A stretch of 64,000 nucleotides of DNA from Ottelia alismoides (Eukaryota > Streptophyta > Magnoliopsida > Alismatales > Hydrocharitaceae), in NCBI GenBank assembly GCA_037367405.1, contig JAZKJV010007261.1, positions 124,001-188,000 of the forward strand. Direction: 5' to 3'. This document shows positions 21,066 to 33,875 of this stretch, piece after piece. The first letter of the stretch is position 1. Each line of letters begins with the position of its first letter. The notes under the pieces are model-generated. The model searched no databases. It worked only from the letters and a program-made list of their open reading frames with translations, and was not told the DNA's origin. A program made the translations under genes and the position numbers.

Positions 21066-22250
21066 TCAAGCATGGGTAAATATTATGTCCTTAATTCCAC
21101 AGTCAAATCTGGACAACTGCTTCACTATGCGGCTCTTGGTTTTTCTCCTCAGCACCAAGGAGGTAGCCATTGACAAGATATGTCTTTCAGTCTTTGTTCT
21201 TATCCTGCTCGACTTTTTCATCATTAACTTATTCATTACAAATCCTTTCAGATCGGGGAAGTGTTCAATGGCATGTGTAAAGGGAAGTTCAAAAATCAGT
21301 CTTTTCTCCAGTGCTTCCCTTATAGCATGATCCAAATTCTTCAGATCTTATTCAGTTTTATTTTTTATGAAATTTTCTGGATTTACAATTTTTGGGGTGT
21401 TTTTGAATATTTCAACTTTTTTGGTATTTTCTGTGTGGTGTGTGGATGTGGTGTTTTCTATAGATGATGAGGATTTTTGATATGCCAAGTCAAAGTCTGT
21501 GTCAGAATCATATTTATCCCTGGGGAAGTAATAGGTAGAAGTGTTGCTGTCAGGATAGTCCATAGGATGATAATAGTCTCTAGGTTTCTGAATTTTCTCA
21601 GAATTTTCAACATGAGATCCAATCTTTTCCTCATCCATTTTGTATCCGAGCTACCAGAGAGTGAAATTAGTCGGTCAACAAACTTTCTAAATTTATACTC
21701 CATTAACTCAAATCTCTAATTTATCCTCGAAATATCATCCTCTAAAATATTTTCATGATCAATTATGGGAGCAGTCGGTGTGTGTTCTTGTATTTGAATT
21801 TGAGATTCACTATTTTCATCTTCCATTTTTCTGTATGAGCTGAGAGGAGAGTCTCTTGGAATATCCAATATATGATTGTCATTTTCTGAAAATTTCTCCT
21901 AAAAAAATTATAGAAGGAGTCTGCTTAGTGGAAGGATTTTGCGGGAATCTATAGGTCTCATACTCAGCATGCCATGACTCAGGCATGCAATGCTGGTTCG
22001 AGTAGAGTCTAATTCCATGGTCATGATTGATTGTATCCCTGAACAATGGAGTCATACATGGTGCATATGGGTCGATATCATCAGTCTGGTCCTCTGTATG
22101 TGTAGGTTGATCGAAGGAGTGGAATTCGGGTAGGTCAATGTGGATGTGATCATCACGGTTAATCCAACAGTGATGATCATTAGGTGTGAGTCTCTCCACC
22201 TGGTGTGATCGAGATTGGTCTCTCTGCCAGTCATGAGCCTCAAAAGGATT
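21066..22250 (-). pseudogene. Broken upstream (gag-side) coding region of the same element
   Basis: Several minus-strand frames of 63-106 codons in different phases fill this span before the protease. One at 21879-22199 is rich in His and Asp (NDHHCWINRDDHIHIDLPEF) with CMPESWHAEYETYRFP near its end. Another at 21066-21335 is basic (PDLKGFVMNKLMMKKSSRIR) and ends just before the protease frame, offset by a frameshift. I cannot assign a domain to any of them. Position suggests gag or a lineage-specific extra frame. Confidence 0.4.
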
Positions 22251-23863
22251 TGATCTTGAAATGGTTCATTAGTTTCAGCAAGAAATCGAGAATAAGACGG
22301 TTCAGTTCATGATGGCAGTTGCTCAGGTGGTCGAGGTGAAAAATATGAGGCTTTGGTGACTTTGATCAGATGATTCGAGTAGAGTGGATTAGAATTTATC
22401 GAGGGGGTCAGATTCATCTGAGAGTGAAAGTCTCCCGCAAATGTTGGAGGATATTTGATAGAAGAGGGTTTTGATTATTTGGTTCTAACCGAGACAAATA
22501 CATTTTCGTAAAATAGATCAGATGGGTACTCGGACCATTGTCCTATCTTTGTCAATGGAGGTTGATGATGAATCGACATGGTTGATCTCGATGCAAGTGC
22601 ACAGGATATTCAAAAGAAGTTTTTATTAAGGAGATTTATGGCATAAATGTGGGTTTTTGATCTTCGAAATCGGTTCATACATACCAATGCAAATGCAATA
22701 CAAACCCCAGTTTCACCAACACATACATATAACTGCAAGAGTTCAACAATTGTCTTTTCAATTTTAGTTGGTGATAAATTCAATTTTGGAAAAAATTTAG
22801 CGAGTTGTTAGGTACCGAGAATTTTCTTAAAGACTGGCCTGAATTCTTATGACTAGTTGCATCCACTTTCAGCCAGTATGGGTGTAATTACGGACCGTAA
22901 AATGACTACCCGTGTTACTTAAGGACGGAGCCTTACGCAGTGTCCTTTAAACCACCCACTCTGCTAAAGAAATCTGGACCGTTTACTAACTACCCGTAGA
23001 TCCTCACTGAGAAGTAGCTAATTGTTTTTATAGAATCAGTAGTCAATATGAAGATTTCAGAGCTGGGCTCTAACCTTAAGTGGTGTCTCTTGCTCACTCA
23101 AACAATAAATGCATCCAAGGTCGGGGTTGCTATCCAGCAAACATTCTTGATTTTATGGATTAATTAAAATTGGCTATATTTAGCAGCCTCAATTTTAATT
23201 AGGCGATCACTGGAAAATTAAGTGAACACAAATATACGTCTACCGTTCAGTCCCAATTTCTTTTTAAATTTATGTAACAAAATAAGAGGGAGAATTCCAA
23301 AAAAGCAGATGCACGTGAAAAAATGATGTATGCTCAGATAGAAGACTTACAGTGATTTCTCGCAATCTCCATATGGGATGCAATACAAGAATTGAAAATT
23401 TATTCTAAATGAATGCAAGTTGATAAAAATCGCACTTAGCAGAAGCTTATATTAGCGGGGGAAGAAATGAGTGAAATTTTTGACTATGTTGAACGATCTA
23501 GTGTGCATCCCAATTAATGTACAATGTGATCTTAGGTTCTACGAGCACAATCAAAAAATTATAGAAGCTCTAATAGCCGTATGTGCAGGTCTAACCTACA
23601 TGCCACTCAAGTCAGGCCCCACCCTTACCGGAGAGTGAAATAGGCCACAACACACCAAAGAAAAAGTTCAAGGTCTTTTTTACACATGCGAGAGTCCAAA
23701 CGGACACCACTAGAAATGAGCAATTAATTACAGAACTTAAAATTGTAGAAAAATAAATCCTAGACTCTACGCTTTCTCACGACTCGGCTCGATCTTAATT
23801 GCATTGTGGATTTTCAGGCATCGGTGAAGATGCATCGGTTTTTGTGAAAAATCGCTCCACATA
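22251..23863 (-). other. Non-coding interior of the nested element
   Basis: About 1.6 kb without a conserved frame. It includes a 12-bp inverted repeat TAATTAAAATTG...CAATTTTAATTA around 23160-23200. It is probably leader or untranslated sequence between the 5' LTR at 34106 and the coding remains, interrupted by the Tekay insertion. Confidence 0.4.
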
Positions 23864-26435
23864 TGAAACGCCCCACCTCGACGGGAGCGCATCTCAACAC
23901 CCATTCACATTATTACCCAACAACAGTCATAAACAACCTGCATGATATACCATTTATACAAAAAAAAACATAGGAAGGAAAATCTAGTTTTCAATGATAA
24001 CAAAAGTCCACATAGGAATAGCAATAAATCCTCAGAGTCTCTTTATTACATAATAAATACTTGGAAATGAAAGATAGCAACAACTACTAAGAAACTAGTC
24101 CTCAACCTTAACCACGTCCTGCAGATGCACCACCAAAGATATGAGCCTCTGTCTCCTGCTCTACACTTCCTGTTGGATTTCCAAAGAATGTAACTCATGA
24201 GTCAACTAACTCAGTAAGGATAAAATAACTTATAAATCAAGAGAGAGTATAGGTAGGCAATGCAAATGCAGTAACTTAACAAGTTTAGAAGAGAACAATC
24301 TAAAAGCATCTAGCATTATACAATCACTTATATTCTAGGCCTTTAATACGTACACAATCAAACCAATTCTTTGACATATCTATGTTCATATTTTCATTTA
24401 CTTATCCCGGACTCGCCCGTCAAAGGAGAAAGATTACACTAGAAATGAAGTCTGCAACACTTCATTTAAAGTGCAACCCAAAACCTGTGTGCAAACGCGA
24501 TCCTTCAGCTAGTCTAGTTGATAGTACTCTGACACTCGAGACGGGCATATATGTTCAATGAGTCTCAACCCTGTCAATCGAGTCTGCCGGAGGAGTCTCG
24601 CTCGCTCCTTAAAAAGTGCAACAAAACGGATCCGTATGTGCGATGCACGCGTGCATCCACCTCAATTCCACCAGAGTACCTACCACCACCCCACTCTGTG
24701 ATGCCCCTCGAGTGGGGTGACTCACTGTCGGTTCAGCCGGACTACAAGGGTGTGCACCCACCTTGTAATACTCAATACTTCTTTCCCCATGCATATTATA
24801 CATTATCTAAGTATTTAACTAGGACAGGATTTTCGATTTCCAATAATCAGTTAATGAACCATTAACATTTAGGACCCTCATTTCATCACCCTATACGCAT
24901 CATAATTGTTTAAAGGTTTCCCACAAGTATTTCATAGTATATCTTAATATAAGAGATTCCTCGCATCTTGGTCGATAGAGTATATCATTGAGCACCTTGT
25001 TCCATATTAACCAAACTCTGCGGATCAAAAAAAAAATTCTATTGCAACGAATGATACAGAGAGATAGTGGACCATTACATATATTACGCTATAGTCTATA
25101 GCCAAGAATCTAATGCAGAAAAGTAGCAGGCAATTACTTATATTAATCAGTAGTCAAGAAACCTTGCACTGCACTGCCCAATTTGGCTTGCATTATATGC
25201 ATTTAGGAAAATAACCCACTCTATATGCACAGTTTCATCCCTACTTGGCATATAACAATAATTATCTACATCAGGGAACACACATATATAACGTTCTTTA
25301 TGAGCTCCTTGAACACGTATAGATTATTAAAGCACCAGAAACATCCATGTAGTGCTTATTTCCATTAATTTCAGCATACATGTAATTTCCATATTCACGA
25401 GTGCCCATTGATTGTGTTAGAAAAATAAGTTGCAGTGTATATTTGGTGAGATAAGCTCGTGTATGGAAGGTTTCAATCACGTCTTCATTGGAGTATTGAA
25501 GGATTTCATGAATGTGTTAAGTATTCCAATCATGACATGGTAGTTTAATATTAACAGGACAACGTTTGTATTACCTAATATACGACACTAAGGAAAGAGA
25601 AAATTGGTTCCACCGAATTTCAGGGATCATATAACAACGATCTATTTAGCATTTGATCACGTCATGATCCAATATGCCTTAATATGCGATAACATACCTT
25701 GCATCAAGATCCGTTCCTAAACAAAATTTATACCCGAAAACTAAGGAAACACGATTTGATTAAAGGAAATAGTAGACCAACAGCAAAAGGTGATCCATGG
25801 GGTAGGATCAAAATCGGATGTTCAACCCCAAACATTGACAATCTCCAAATCGCAAAGTGCGCAAAAATGAATAGGAGAGAGTCAAGATCCGTTACCTATA
25901 CTCGTGTACGTCTTTGATCCACGTGCTCGATCGCCCGATCACGAATCCGATGAGAGGATTGACTTTCCCTTGCGATGGCCCTCCTCGTCTTCTTCTTGTC
26001 GCGAAGCTACGTGGCTTCGAGAGCTTTTGATAACGGTGGTGACACCGTTCTCTCCTTGATTCTCTGAAGAAGGAGATGGAAAAAGAGATAAGAGAATGAC
26101 TTGGGGAGGAAGAAAGGATAAATTAGGGTTTGGAAAAGGAGTAGGAATGAGGGAAGATAAAGGGTGTGGGTCTTTATATAGTTGGGGATTAAAACATTAG
26201 TTTTAGAAACCCTAAAACAACCCTAATTCGAAATTAATTAACCAAAACCCGTAACCCTTAATTCCCTCATAAACCATGACCCCTCTTCACTAAAACAGGC
26301 ATATCTCCCACATCCGGACTCAGAATTTCGCGTTTTTGGGCTCGTTGGAAAGCTTGCGACGAGACGCTTCTTTTGAGTATAATATTGAATAGGTTTTAAA
26401 GCTTCAGAAAAATCCGAAAATTACGGGGTGTTACA
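23864..26435 (-). repeat. Tekay 3' LTR
   Basis: 2572 bp, left copy. It is near-identical to 31304-33875, including the TATA box equivalent at 26172-26181. Short open frames inside it (for example 24551-24865) occur in both copies and are not genes. Confidence 0.95.
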
Positions 26436-26559
26436 TCATAACAACCTTAAAAACAGTCTCGTCCCCGAGACTTAGGATGTAAAAGGTGTAATATAACAAC
26501 CTTAAAAGGTTGGATCCTATCGAGTAAAAGATAACAACCTTAAAAAGGATGAAAGTAGC
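26436..26559 (-). other. Region between Tekay stop codon and 3' LTR, with a threefold motif
   Basis: On the coding strand TTTTAAGGTTGTTAT occurs three times (complement of ATAACAACCTTAAAA near 26437, 26490 and 26530). AGTCTCGGGGACGAGACT lies between copies. The usual G-rich polypurine tract directly before TGTAACACC is absent: the LTR is preceded by TTTTTAAGGTTGTTATGA. Confidence 0.7.
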
Positions 26560-28620
26560 TTATAAATTACCTTCAAAAAGGTATGGGTAGTCCCGTCGCA
26601 TATCCGCCTCAGGTTCCCAGGTGGCCTCCTCGGAGTTGTGCTGTTGCCAAAGGATCTTCACCAAGGGTATCTCCTTGTGCCTTAACTTCTTCACTGAACG
26701 ATCGATGATCCGAACTGGTTCCTCCATATAACTCAGGTCAGTATCCACATGAAGGTCATCATAACTAATCACATGCGATGGATCATGCACATATTTTCTC
26801 AAGTTGGAGATATGAAAAACATCATGCACACCAGCAAGGTGAGGAGGAAGAGCAATCCTGTACGCAACTTTACCAATCTTGTCGAGAATCTCGAACGGTC
26901 CGACAAACCGGGGTGCTAACTTTCCCTTCACTCCAAATCGCTGAACTCCCTTTGTGGGAGAAACTCTCAAGAAGACAAAATCTCCAACTTCAAAGCTAAG
27001 ATCAGTGCGTCGCCTATCGCTATAGCTCTTTTGCCTACTCTGTGCAGTAAGCAATTTCTTCCGAGCTATCTTGATTGCCTTAGCAGTCTCCTCCAAATAT
27101 TCTACCTTATGTAGAAGGTTTTGTCCAATCTCCTGCCAACTCAGAGGTGTAGAGCACCGCCTTCCGTACAACGCTTCAAAAGGAGCCATGCCTATGCTGG
27201 CATGGTAACTGTTATTATACATAAACTCTGCTAACGGCAAATGATCCTTCCACGACCCTTTCCACTCCAGCACACATGCTCGTAGAAGATCCTCTAGCGT
27301 CTGAATCGTCCTCTCGGATTGTCCGTCGGTCTGTGGATGGTAAGCAGAACTGAGGCATAGTTGTACTTCTAAAGAACTCATGAATTCCCTCCAGTAGTGA
27401 GAGGTGAACCTTGGATCACGATCAGATACAATCTGCTTAGGCAGCCCATGAAGTTTGACAATCTCCTTAATAAAGACCACTGCAAGCTGTAAGGGAGTGC
27501 ATGCCATACTCACAGGTATGAAATGTGCTGACTTAGTAAGCCTATCAACCACGACCCAGATGGCATCATGACTACTAGTGGTCTTAGGAAGACCCGTCAC
27601 AAAATCCATAGATATACCCTCCCACTTCCACTCAGGAATAGGAAGGGATTGCAAAAGTCCAGGTGGCCTCTTATGCTCAGCCTTAATTTGCTGACACGTC
27701 AGGCATTTTGCCACAAACTTGGCCACATCCCTTCTCATTTGCTTCCACCAAAAATTCTTTTTCAAATCCTTATACATCTTTGTGCCACCAGGATGTATCG
27801 ACAAACGTGAACTATGTGCCTCACGCATGATCTCTTCCCTCAATTGTACATCTGCTGGAACACACAATCGATTCCCATTTCGTAGCACACCATCTTGATA
27901 AGAAAAGCCAACTAAGGTTCCTGCGATAGCCTTCTCCTTGAGTCTCTGCATACTCAGGTCTTCCTGTTGCCCTTGGATGATTCGCTCAACTAACTCTGGA
28001 CGAGAAGGGGATGGAACTATGACAGTCTCTCGACTACTCTGAAATGGATGCCAATCACTGAAAGCTGCAAGAAGATCCCATGCTTTAAGCTGAGGACGAG
28101 ATTCACTTGAAGGAGGCCTACGACTAAGGGCATCAGCAACCACGTTCGCCTTACCAGGATGGTAAGAGATGGTGCACTCGTAATCCTTTAACAGCTCCAA
28201 CCATCTCCTTTGCCTCATATTGAGCTCCTTCTGATCAAAAAGATGCTTGAGACTCTTGTGATCTGTGAAGATTTCGAAAGCAACACCATAAAGATAATGT
28301 CTCCACATTTTAAGAGCAAAGATAACTGCTGCCAGTTCCATATCATGAGTTGGGTAATTTTTCTCATGGGGCTTCAACTGTCTAGATCCATATGCAACAA
28401 CCTTACCATGTTGCATCAAAACCGCACCCAGACCCTCCTTTGATGCATCGGTGTAAACCGTGAATCCGTCTGGGCCCGACGGAATTGTCAAGATGGGAGC
28501 TGTAGTGAGCCTTTCCTTCAGAGTCTGGAAGCTATTCTCACATTCTTCTGACCAAGCATATGGCATCTCTTTCTTGGTTAGCTGGGTGAGGGGAAGGGCA
28601 ATCTGAGAAAATCCCTTCAC
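26560..28620 (-). CDS. Tekay polyprotein, C-terminal part: RNase H, integrase, chromodomain
   Basis: An open frame of 686 codons in the same phase as 28657-30990 and separated from it by one stop codon and twelve codons; the first codon here is GTG (Val), not a true start. RNase H lies at residues 50-170 (YTDASKEG at 56-63, DALSRR at 163-168). The integrase zinc finger has H269, H276, C306 and C309. The catalytic core has D339, D400 and E436 with the expected 35-residue D-E spacing ([23 protein letters not shown]). The C-terminal [20 protein letters not shown] block is followed by a chromodomain (about 628-680: [20 protein letters not shown]). All catalytic residues are kept. It cleaves the RNA template, inserts the cDNA and targets chromatin. 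Confidence 0.95.
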   Translation of the reverse strand: MKGFSQIALPLTQLTKKEMPYAWSEECENSFQTLKERLTTAPILTIPSGPDGFTVYTDASKEGLGAVLMQHGKVVAYGSRQLKPHEKNYPTHDMELAAVIFALKMWRHYLYGVAFEIFTDHKSLKHLFDQKELNMRQRRWLELLKDYECTISYHPGKANVVADALSRRPPSSESRPQLKAWDLLAAFSDWHPFQSSRETVIVPSPSRPELVERIIQGQQEDLSMQRLKEKAIAGTLVGFSYQDGVLRNGNRLCVPADVQLREEIMREAHSSRLSIHPGGTKMYKDLKKNFWWKQMRRDVAKFVAKCLTCQQIKAEHKRPPGLLQSLPIPEWKWEGISMDFVTGLPKTTSSHDAIWVVVDRLTKSAHFIPVSMACTPLQLAVVFIKEIVKLHGLPKQIVSDRDPRFTSHYWREFMSSLEVQLCLSSAYHPQTDGQSERTIQTLEDLLRACVLEWKGSWKDHLPLAEFMYNNSYHASIGMAPFEALYGRRCSTPLSWQEIGQNLLHKVEYLEETAKAIKIARKKLLTAQSRQKSYSDRRRTDLSFEVGDFVFLRVSPTKGVQRFGVKGKLAPRFVGPFEILDKIGKVAYRIALPPHLAGVHDVFHISNLRKYVHDPSHVISYDDLHVDTDLSYMEEPVRIIDRSVKKLRHKEIPLVKILWQQHNSEEATWEPEADMRRDYPYLFEGNL

Positions 28621-28656
28621 AAACCGCCTGTAGTAACCGGCTAAGCCAAGAAAGCT

Positions 28657-30990
28657 TCAGATCTCAGACACATTCTTCGGTCGTTCCCAACTAAGGACTG
28701 CTTCGATTTTTGCCGGATCCACCGACACTCCTGCACCTGAGATAACATGGCCTAAGAATGATACTTCTTGAAGCCAAAACTCACACTTACTAAACTTTGC
28801 ATAAAGCTTGTGCCTCCGTAAGGTCTCCAACACTGTCTGTAAGTGAGTGCGATGTTCCTTCTCATCTCGAGAGTATATGAGGACATCGTCAATGAAAACT
28901 ACAACAAAGCTGTCAAGGAAAGGTTGAAACACCCGATTCATCATGTCCATGAATGCTGCTGGGGCATTTGTTAAGCCAAAGGGCATCACCAAGAACTCAT
29001 AGTGACCATATCTGGTTCTGAAGGCAGACTTTGGTATGTCCACATCCCGAATACGTAGTTGGTGATAACCAGACCGCAGATCAATCTTGGAGAAGATGGA
29101 TGACCCTTGTAGCTGATCAAAGAGATCGTCAATGCGCGGCAAAGGGTAACGATTCTTGATTGTTACTTTATTCAACTGTCGATAATCTATACACATGCGC
29201 ATAGATCCATCCTTCTTCTTAACAAAAAGGACAGGCGCTCCCCATGGAGATGTACTAGGGCGTATGAAACCCTTCTCCAGCAGTTCTTGTAACTGCACCT
29301 TGAGTTCCTTCAGCTCAGCTGGTGCCATCCGGTATGGTGTCATGGATACTGGTTGAGTTCCTGAAATGATAGAAATCTCAAACTCCACCTCACGAGGTGG
29401 GGGAAGCCCAGGCAAATCTGCAGGAAATACATCCGGAAAGTTCTTTACTATTTCAACATCCTCTATTCCTTCCACGTGAGTTTGATTCCCAATGACGTGA
29501 GCAATAAATCCTTCACACCCTTGAGATAGCATGCGATGAGCTTGCAATGCTGATATGCAGGTTACCCCTCTTGACGAGATGCTTCCATCAAATATGAATT
29601 CTTGTAGCTCAGGAATCCTGAAAATAATCTGTTTTTGGAAACAGTCTAAACATGCGTGGTGATTCTCAAGCCAGTCCATGCCGAGAATAACATCAAAATC
29701 CTCCATCTGAATAAGCAGCAGGTAGGCCTCGAGCATATAACCTCCAATATAGACCGGACAATCGGGAAACACCCGATGAACAACAAACACATGACCTCCA
29801 GGTCCCTTAATAAGATAAGGGTCTGAAACCACAGTAGGCTCTCGGCCTAAGGTATCCGCAAAACTCCATGATACGAAGGAATGAGATGCACCCGAATCAA
29901 AAAGAGCATGAGCTGTAAAGTCGCCTACTGAAATCATACCTCGTACTACTGATCCCGAAGCATGTGCTTGCCCATCGGTGATGGCATGGAGTTGTCCTTC
30001 TCTTCGTGGCCCACTGGAACCTGTCGTGCCCCGAGTCTGGTTGGGATGTCCCCTGCCACCACGAGAGGTAGAACCACATCCCTGGTGCTGTGGACGTCCC
30101 CCTCGTACAGTACCTCGCATCTGTGAAGCTCCCAACGGACAGTTGGACCTGATGTGCCCCTCTTGGTTGCATCGGTAGCAAACACGTGCATCGGTTATGC
30201 TGTTCACCATAGGATGTGCTGGTCGTGATGGATCGGAAAGTGCTTGCCCCAAGGTAGGAGCTCCTCCATGTGCGGACCTGGTAGACATGCCATGCCGGTA
30301 GGGGTGGGTACGTTGTCCTCTTCGTGCTGTCGAACGGTCATTACGAGCAATCTTCCCATAATAGCTCGATCCTCCTTGCCTGGTTTGCACTGACCTGCCT
30401 TCACGCAAGTCCTCTTCTACTCGTGATGCAGCATCAACCACTTCCTTCATAGTAACCAATCTAAGGGGTACTAGTCTCTCGCGAATTTCCTTACGGAGAC
30501 CCCGAAAGAACTTGAATGCTTTGTCAGCCTCAGTCGGCACAGTGCTAGCAGCATACTTCAGCAACTCCGTGAACCTGTTTAGATAAGCAGTCACAGTTTT
30601 GTTCCCTTGCTCGAGTAGTGTGAACTCCACGCGACGCTGCTCTAGCCAGTATTCCGGATAGAAATGCTCCCGGAACGTCTCAGTGAATTTCTCCCAAGTA
30701 ACTGGCGTTGTAATCTGCGGCTCCATAGAACTCCACCATTCCTCAGCATAGCCTGCTAAGGAGTAAGTGGCAAGGGTAACCTTCTCCTCATCCGGTACAT
30801 GTATGGTGCGAAATACCTTTTCCACACGCTTCAGCCACCTCTCTGCCACATCTGGGCTTGTATTGCCCAGAAACTCCGGAACCTTCTCCTTGCGATATTT
30901 TGAAAATATGTCCTCTTGTCGCGGTGGCAGCGGCGAGGGGGGAGGAGGAGGAGGTGGAGGCGGTGGTGGATCACCGTCTCCCCCACCCAT
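28657..30990 (-). CDS. Tekay polyprotein, N-terminal part: Gag, protease, reverse transcriptase
   Basis: An open frame of 777 codons. After a proline run come the retrotransposon Gag domain ([20 protein letters not shown] onward, about residues 35-190), a zinc knuckle [14 protein letters not shown] at about 270-283, an aspartic protease with DSGASHSF at about 365-372, and reverse transcriptase ([38 protein letters not shown] with the DD pair near 701). The frame stops at 28657-28659, where TGA replaces the Arg codon of the conserved [17 protein letters not shown] block; the phase then continues to 26560. The true Gag start is very likely the ATG at 31118 ([13 protein letters not shown]), separated by a one-base loss in the C-run at 30997-31001 (G-run on the coding strand). 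Apart from these two lesions the polyprotein is about 1520 residues and intact. Confidence 0.95.
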   Translation of the reverse strand: MGGGDGDPPPPPPPPPPPSPLPPRQEDIFSKYRKEKVPEFLGNTSPDVAERWLKRVEKVFRTIHVPDEEKVTLATYSLAGYAEEWWSSMEPQITTPVTWEKFTETFREHFYPEYWLEQRRVEFTLLEQGNKTVTAYLNRFTELLKYAASTVPTEADKAFKFFRGLRKEIRERLVPLRLVTMKEVVDAASRVEEDLREGRSVQTRQGGSSYYGKIARNDRSTARRGQRTHPYRHGMSTRSAHGGAPTLGQALSDPSRPAHPMVNSITDARVCYRCNQEGHIRSNCPLGASQMRGTVRGGRPQHQGCGSTSRGGRGHPNQTRGTTGSSGPRREGQLHAITDGQAHASGSVVRGMISVGDFTAHALFDSGASHSFVSWSFADTLGREPTVVSDPYLIKGPGGHVFVVHRVFPDCPVYIGGYMLEAYLLLIQMEDFDVILGMDWLENHHACLDCFQKQIIFRIPELQEFIFDGSISSRGVTCISALQAHRMLSQGCEGFIAHVIGNQTHVEGIEDVEIVKNFPDVFPADLPGLPPPREVEFEISIISGTQPVSMTPYRMAPAELKELKVQLQELLEKGFIRPSTSPWGAPVLFVKKKDGSMRMCIDYRQLNKVTIKNRYPLPRIDDLFDQLQGSSIFSKIDLRSGYHQLRIRDVDIPKSAFRTRYGHYEFLVMPFGLTNAPAAFMDMMNRVFQPFLDSFVVVFIDDVLIYSRDEKEHRTHLQTVLETLRRHKLYAKFSKCEFWLQEVSFLGHVISGAGVSVDPAKIEAVLSWERPKNVSEI

Positions 30991-31118
30991 TCCAGACCCC
31001 CTTCGGACGTAGATCTCGACAATCGCTCCTCGAGCATAAGCTGTCTCTGTTGTACATCCTGCAGCATCGCCATCATCGCAGCCAATTGCTGCGCAGTCTG
31101 ATCCCTACGAGGCGGCAT
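30991..31118 (-). pseudogene. Frameshifted 5' end of Tekay gag
   Basis: From the ATG at 31118 the frame reads [20 protein letters not shown] and on to [10 protein letters not shown], a typical chromovirus Gag start with a short coiled-coil-like stretch. One extra base in the run of five C at 30997-31001 would join it to the GMGGGDGD frame at 30990. Confidence 0.8.
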
Positions 31119-31287
31119 GATCTGCATGAGTAGAAATAAATAAAAAAAAGAATTGTGATTAGATTCAAGAGAAGAGGTCATTTGTCAACCTTGATCATTT
31201 TTTTTTGACAGTAGTCAGCAGACTACTTGTCTAATGTACAATGGTATTTCTCCTACCATACAGTTGTCTATGACTGATGGGGTAATT

Positions 31288-31301
31288 GGGCTCTGATACC
31301 A
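31288..31301 (-). other. Tekay primer-binding site (tRNA-iMet)
   Basis: On the minus strand TGGTATCAGAGCCC lies two bases inside the 5' LTR edge at 31304. It is complementary to the 3' end of plant initiator tRNA-Met and intact. Confidence 0.95.
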
Positions 31302-31303
31302 AA

Positions 31304-33875
31304 TGAAACGCCCCACCTCGACGGGAGCGCATCTCAACACCCATTCACATTATTACCCAACAACAGTCATAAACAACCTGCATGATATAGCATTTATACA
31401 AAAAAAAACATAGGAAGGAAAATCTAGTTTTCATTGATAACAAAAGTCCACATAGGAATAGCAATAAATCCTCAGAGTCTCTTTATTACATAATAAATAC
31501 TTGGAAATGAAAGATAGCAACAACTACTAAGAAACTAGTCCTCAACCTTAACCACGTCCTGCAGATGCACCACCAAAGATATGAGCCTCTGTCTTCTGCT
31601 CTACACTTCCTGTTGGATTTCCAAAGAATGTAACTCATGAGTCAACTGACTCAGTAAGGATAAAATAACTTATAAATCAAGAGAGAGTATAGGTAGGCAA
31701 TGCAAATGCAGTAACTTAACAAGTTTAGAAGAGAACAATCTAAAAGCATCTAGCATTATACAATCACTTATATTCTAGGCCTTTAATACGTACACAATCA
31801 AACCAATTCTTTGACATATCTATGTTCATATTTTCATTTACTTATCCCGGACTCGCCCGTCAAAGGAGAAAGATTACACTAGAAATGAAGTATGCAACAC
31901 TTCATTTAAAGTGCAACCCAAAACCTGTGTGCAAACGCGATCCTTCAGCTAGTCTAGTTGATAGTACTCTGACACTCGAGACGGGCATATATGTTCAATG
32001 AGTCTCAACCCTGTCAATCGAGTCTGCCGGAGGAGTCTCGCTCGCTCCTTAAAAAGTGCAACAAAACGGATCCGTATGTGCGATGCACGCGTGCATCCAC
32101 CTCAATTCCACCAGAGTACCTACCACCACCCCACTCTGTGATGCCCCTCGAGTGGGGTGACTCACTGTCGGTTCAGCCGGACTACAAGGGTGTGCACCCA
32201 CCTTGTAGTACTCAATACTTCTTTCCCCATGCATATTATACATTATCTAAGTATTTAACTAGGACAGGATTTTCGATTTCCAATAATCAGTTAATGAACC
32301 ATTAACATTTAGGACCCTCATTTCATCACCCTATACGCATCATAATTGTTTAAAGGTTTCCCACAAGTATTTCATAGTATATCTTAATATAAGAGATTCC
32401 TCGCATCTTGGTCGATAGAGTATATCATTGAGCACCTTGTTCCATATTAACCAAACTCTGCGGATCAAAAAAAAAATTCTATTGCAACGAATGATACAGA
32501 GAGATAGTGGACCATTACATATATTACGCTATAGTCTATAGCCAAGAATCTAATGCAGAAAAGTAGCAGGCAATTACTTATATTAATCAGTAGTCAAGAA
32601 ACCTTGCACTGCACTGCCCAATTTGGCTTGCATTATATGCATTTAGGAAAATAACCCACTCTATATGCACAGTTTCATCCCTACTTGGCATATAACAATA
32701 ATTATCTACATCAGGGAACACACATATATAACGTTCTTTATGAGCTCCTTGAACACGTATAGATTATTAAAGCACCAGAAACATCCATGTAGTGCTTATT
32801 TCCATTAATTTCAGCATACATGTAATTTCCATATTCACGAGTGCCCATTGATTGTGTTAGAAAAATAAGTTGCAGTGTATATTTGGTGAGATAAGCTCGT
32901 GTATGGAAGGTTTCAATCACGTCTTCATTGGAGTATTGAAGGATTTCATGAATGTGTTAAGTATTCCAATCATGACATGGTAGTTTAATATTAACAGGAC
33001 AACGTTTGTATTACCTAATATACGACACTAAGGAAAGAGAAAATTGGTTCCACCGAATTTCAGGGATCAGATAACAACGATCTATTTAGCATTTGATCAC
33101 GTCATGATCCAATATGCCTTAATATGCGATAACATACCTTGCATCAAGATCCGTTCCTAAACAAAATTTATACCCGAAAACTAAGGAAACACGATTTGAT
33201 TAAAGGAAATAGTAGACCAACAGCAAAAGGTGATCCATGGGGTAGGATCAAAATCGGATGTTCAACCCCAAACATTGACAATCTCCAAATCGCAAAGTGC
33301 GCAAAAATGAATAGGAGAGAGTCAAGATCCGTTACCTATACTCGTGCACGTCTTTGATCCACGTGCTCGATCGCCCGATCACGAATCCGATGAGAGGATT
33401 GACTTTCCCTTGCGATGGCCCTCCTCGTCTTCTTCTTGTCGCGAAGCTACGTGGCTTCGAGAGCTTTTGATAACGGTGGTGACACCGTTCTCTCCTTGAT
33501 TCTCTGAAGAAGGAGATGGAAAAAGAGATAAGAGAATGACTTGGGGAGGAAGAAAGGATAAATTAGGGTTTGGAAAAGGAGTAGGAATGAGGGAAGATAA
33601 AGGGTGTGGGTCTTTATATAGTTGGAGATTAAAACATTAGTTTTAGAAACCCTAAAACAACCCTAATTCGAAATTAATTAACCAAAACCCGTAACCCTTA
33701 ATTCCCTCATAAACCATGACCCCTCTTCACTAAAACAGGCATATCTCCCACATCCGGACTCGGAATTTCGCGTTTTTGGGCTCGTTGGAAAGCTTGCGAC
33801 GAGACGCTTCTTTTGAGTATAATATTGAATAGGTTTTAAAGCTTCAGAAAAATCCGAAAATTACGGGGTGTTACA
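31304..33875 (-). repeat. Tekay 5' LTR
   Basis: 2572 bp, right copy, adjoining the primer site and followed by ACATA (33876-33880). Confidence 0.95.
33612..33621 (-). promoter_or_regulatory. Probable TATA box of the Tekay 5' LTR
   Basis: On the minus strand ACTATATAAAGACCC lies in the part of the LTR where U3 meets R. The same string occurs in the 3' LTR at 26172-26181. Confidence 0.55.

Noticed and set aside
23820..23840. GGCATCGGTG as a second tRNA-Asp primer site, for LTR C
   Set aside because: Only ten bases match with mismatches, and no LTR start follows.
24551..24865. 104-codon plus-strand open frame, also present at 31991-32305
   Set aside because: It is identical in both only because the Tekay LTRs are identical; it is on the wrong strand and has no domain.
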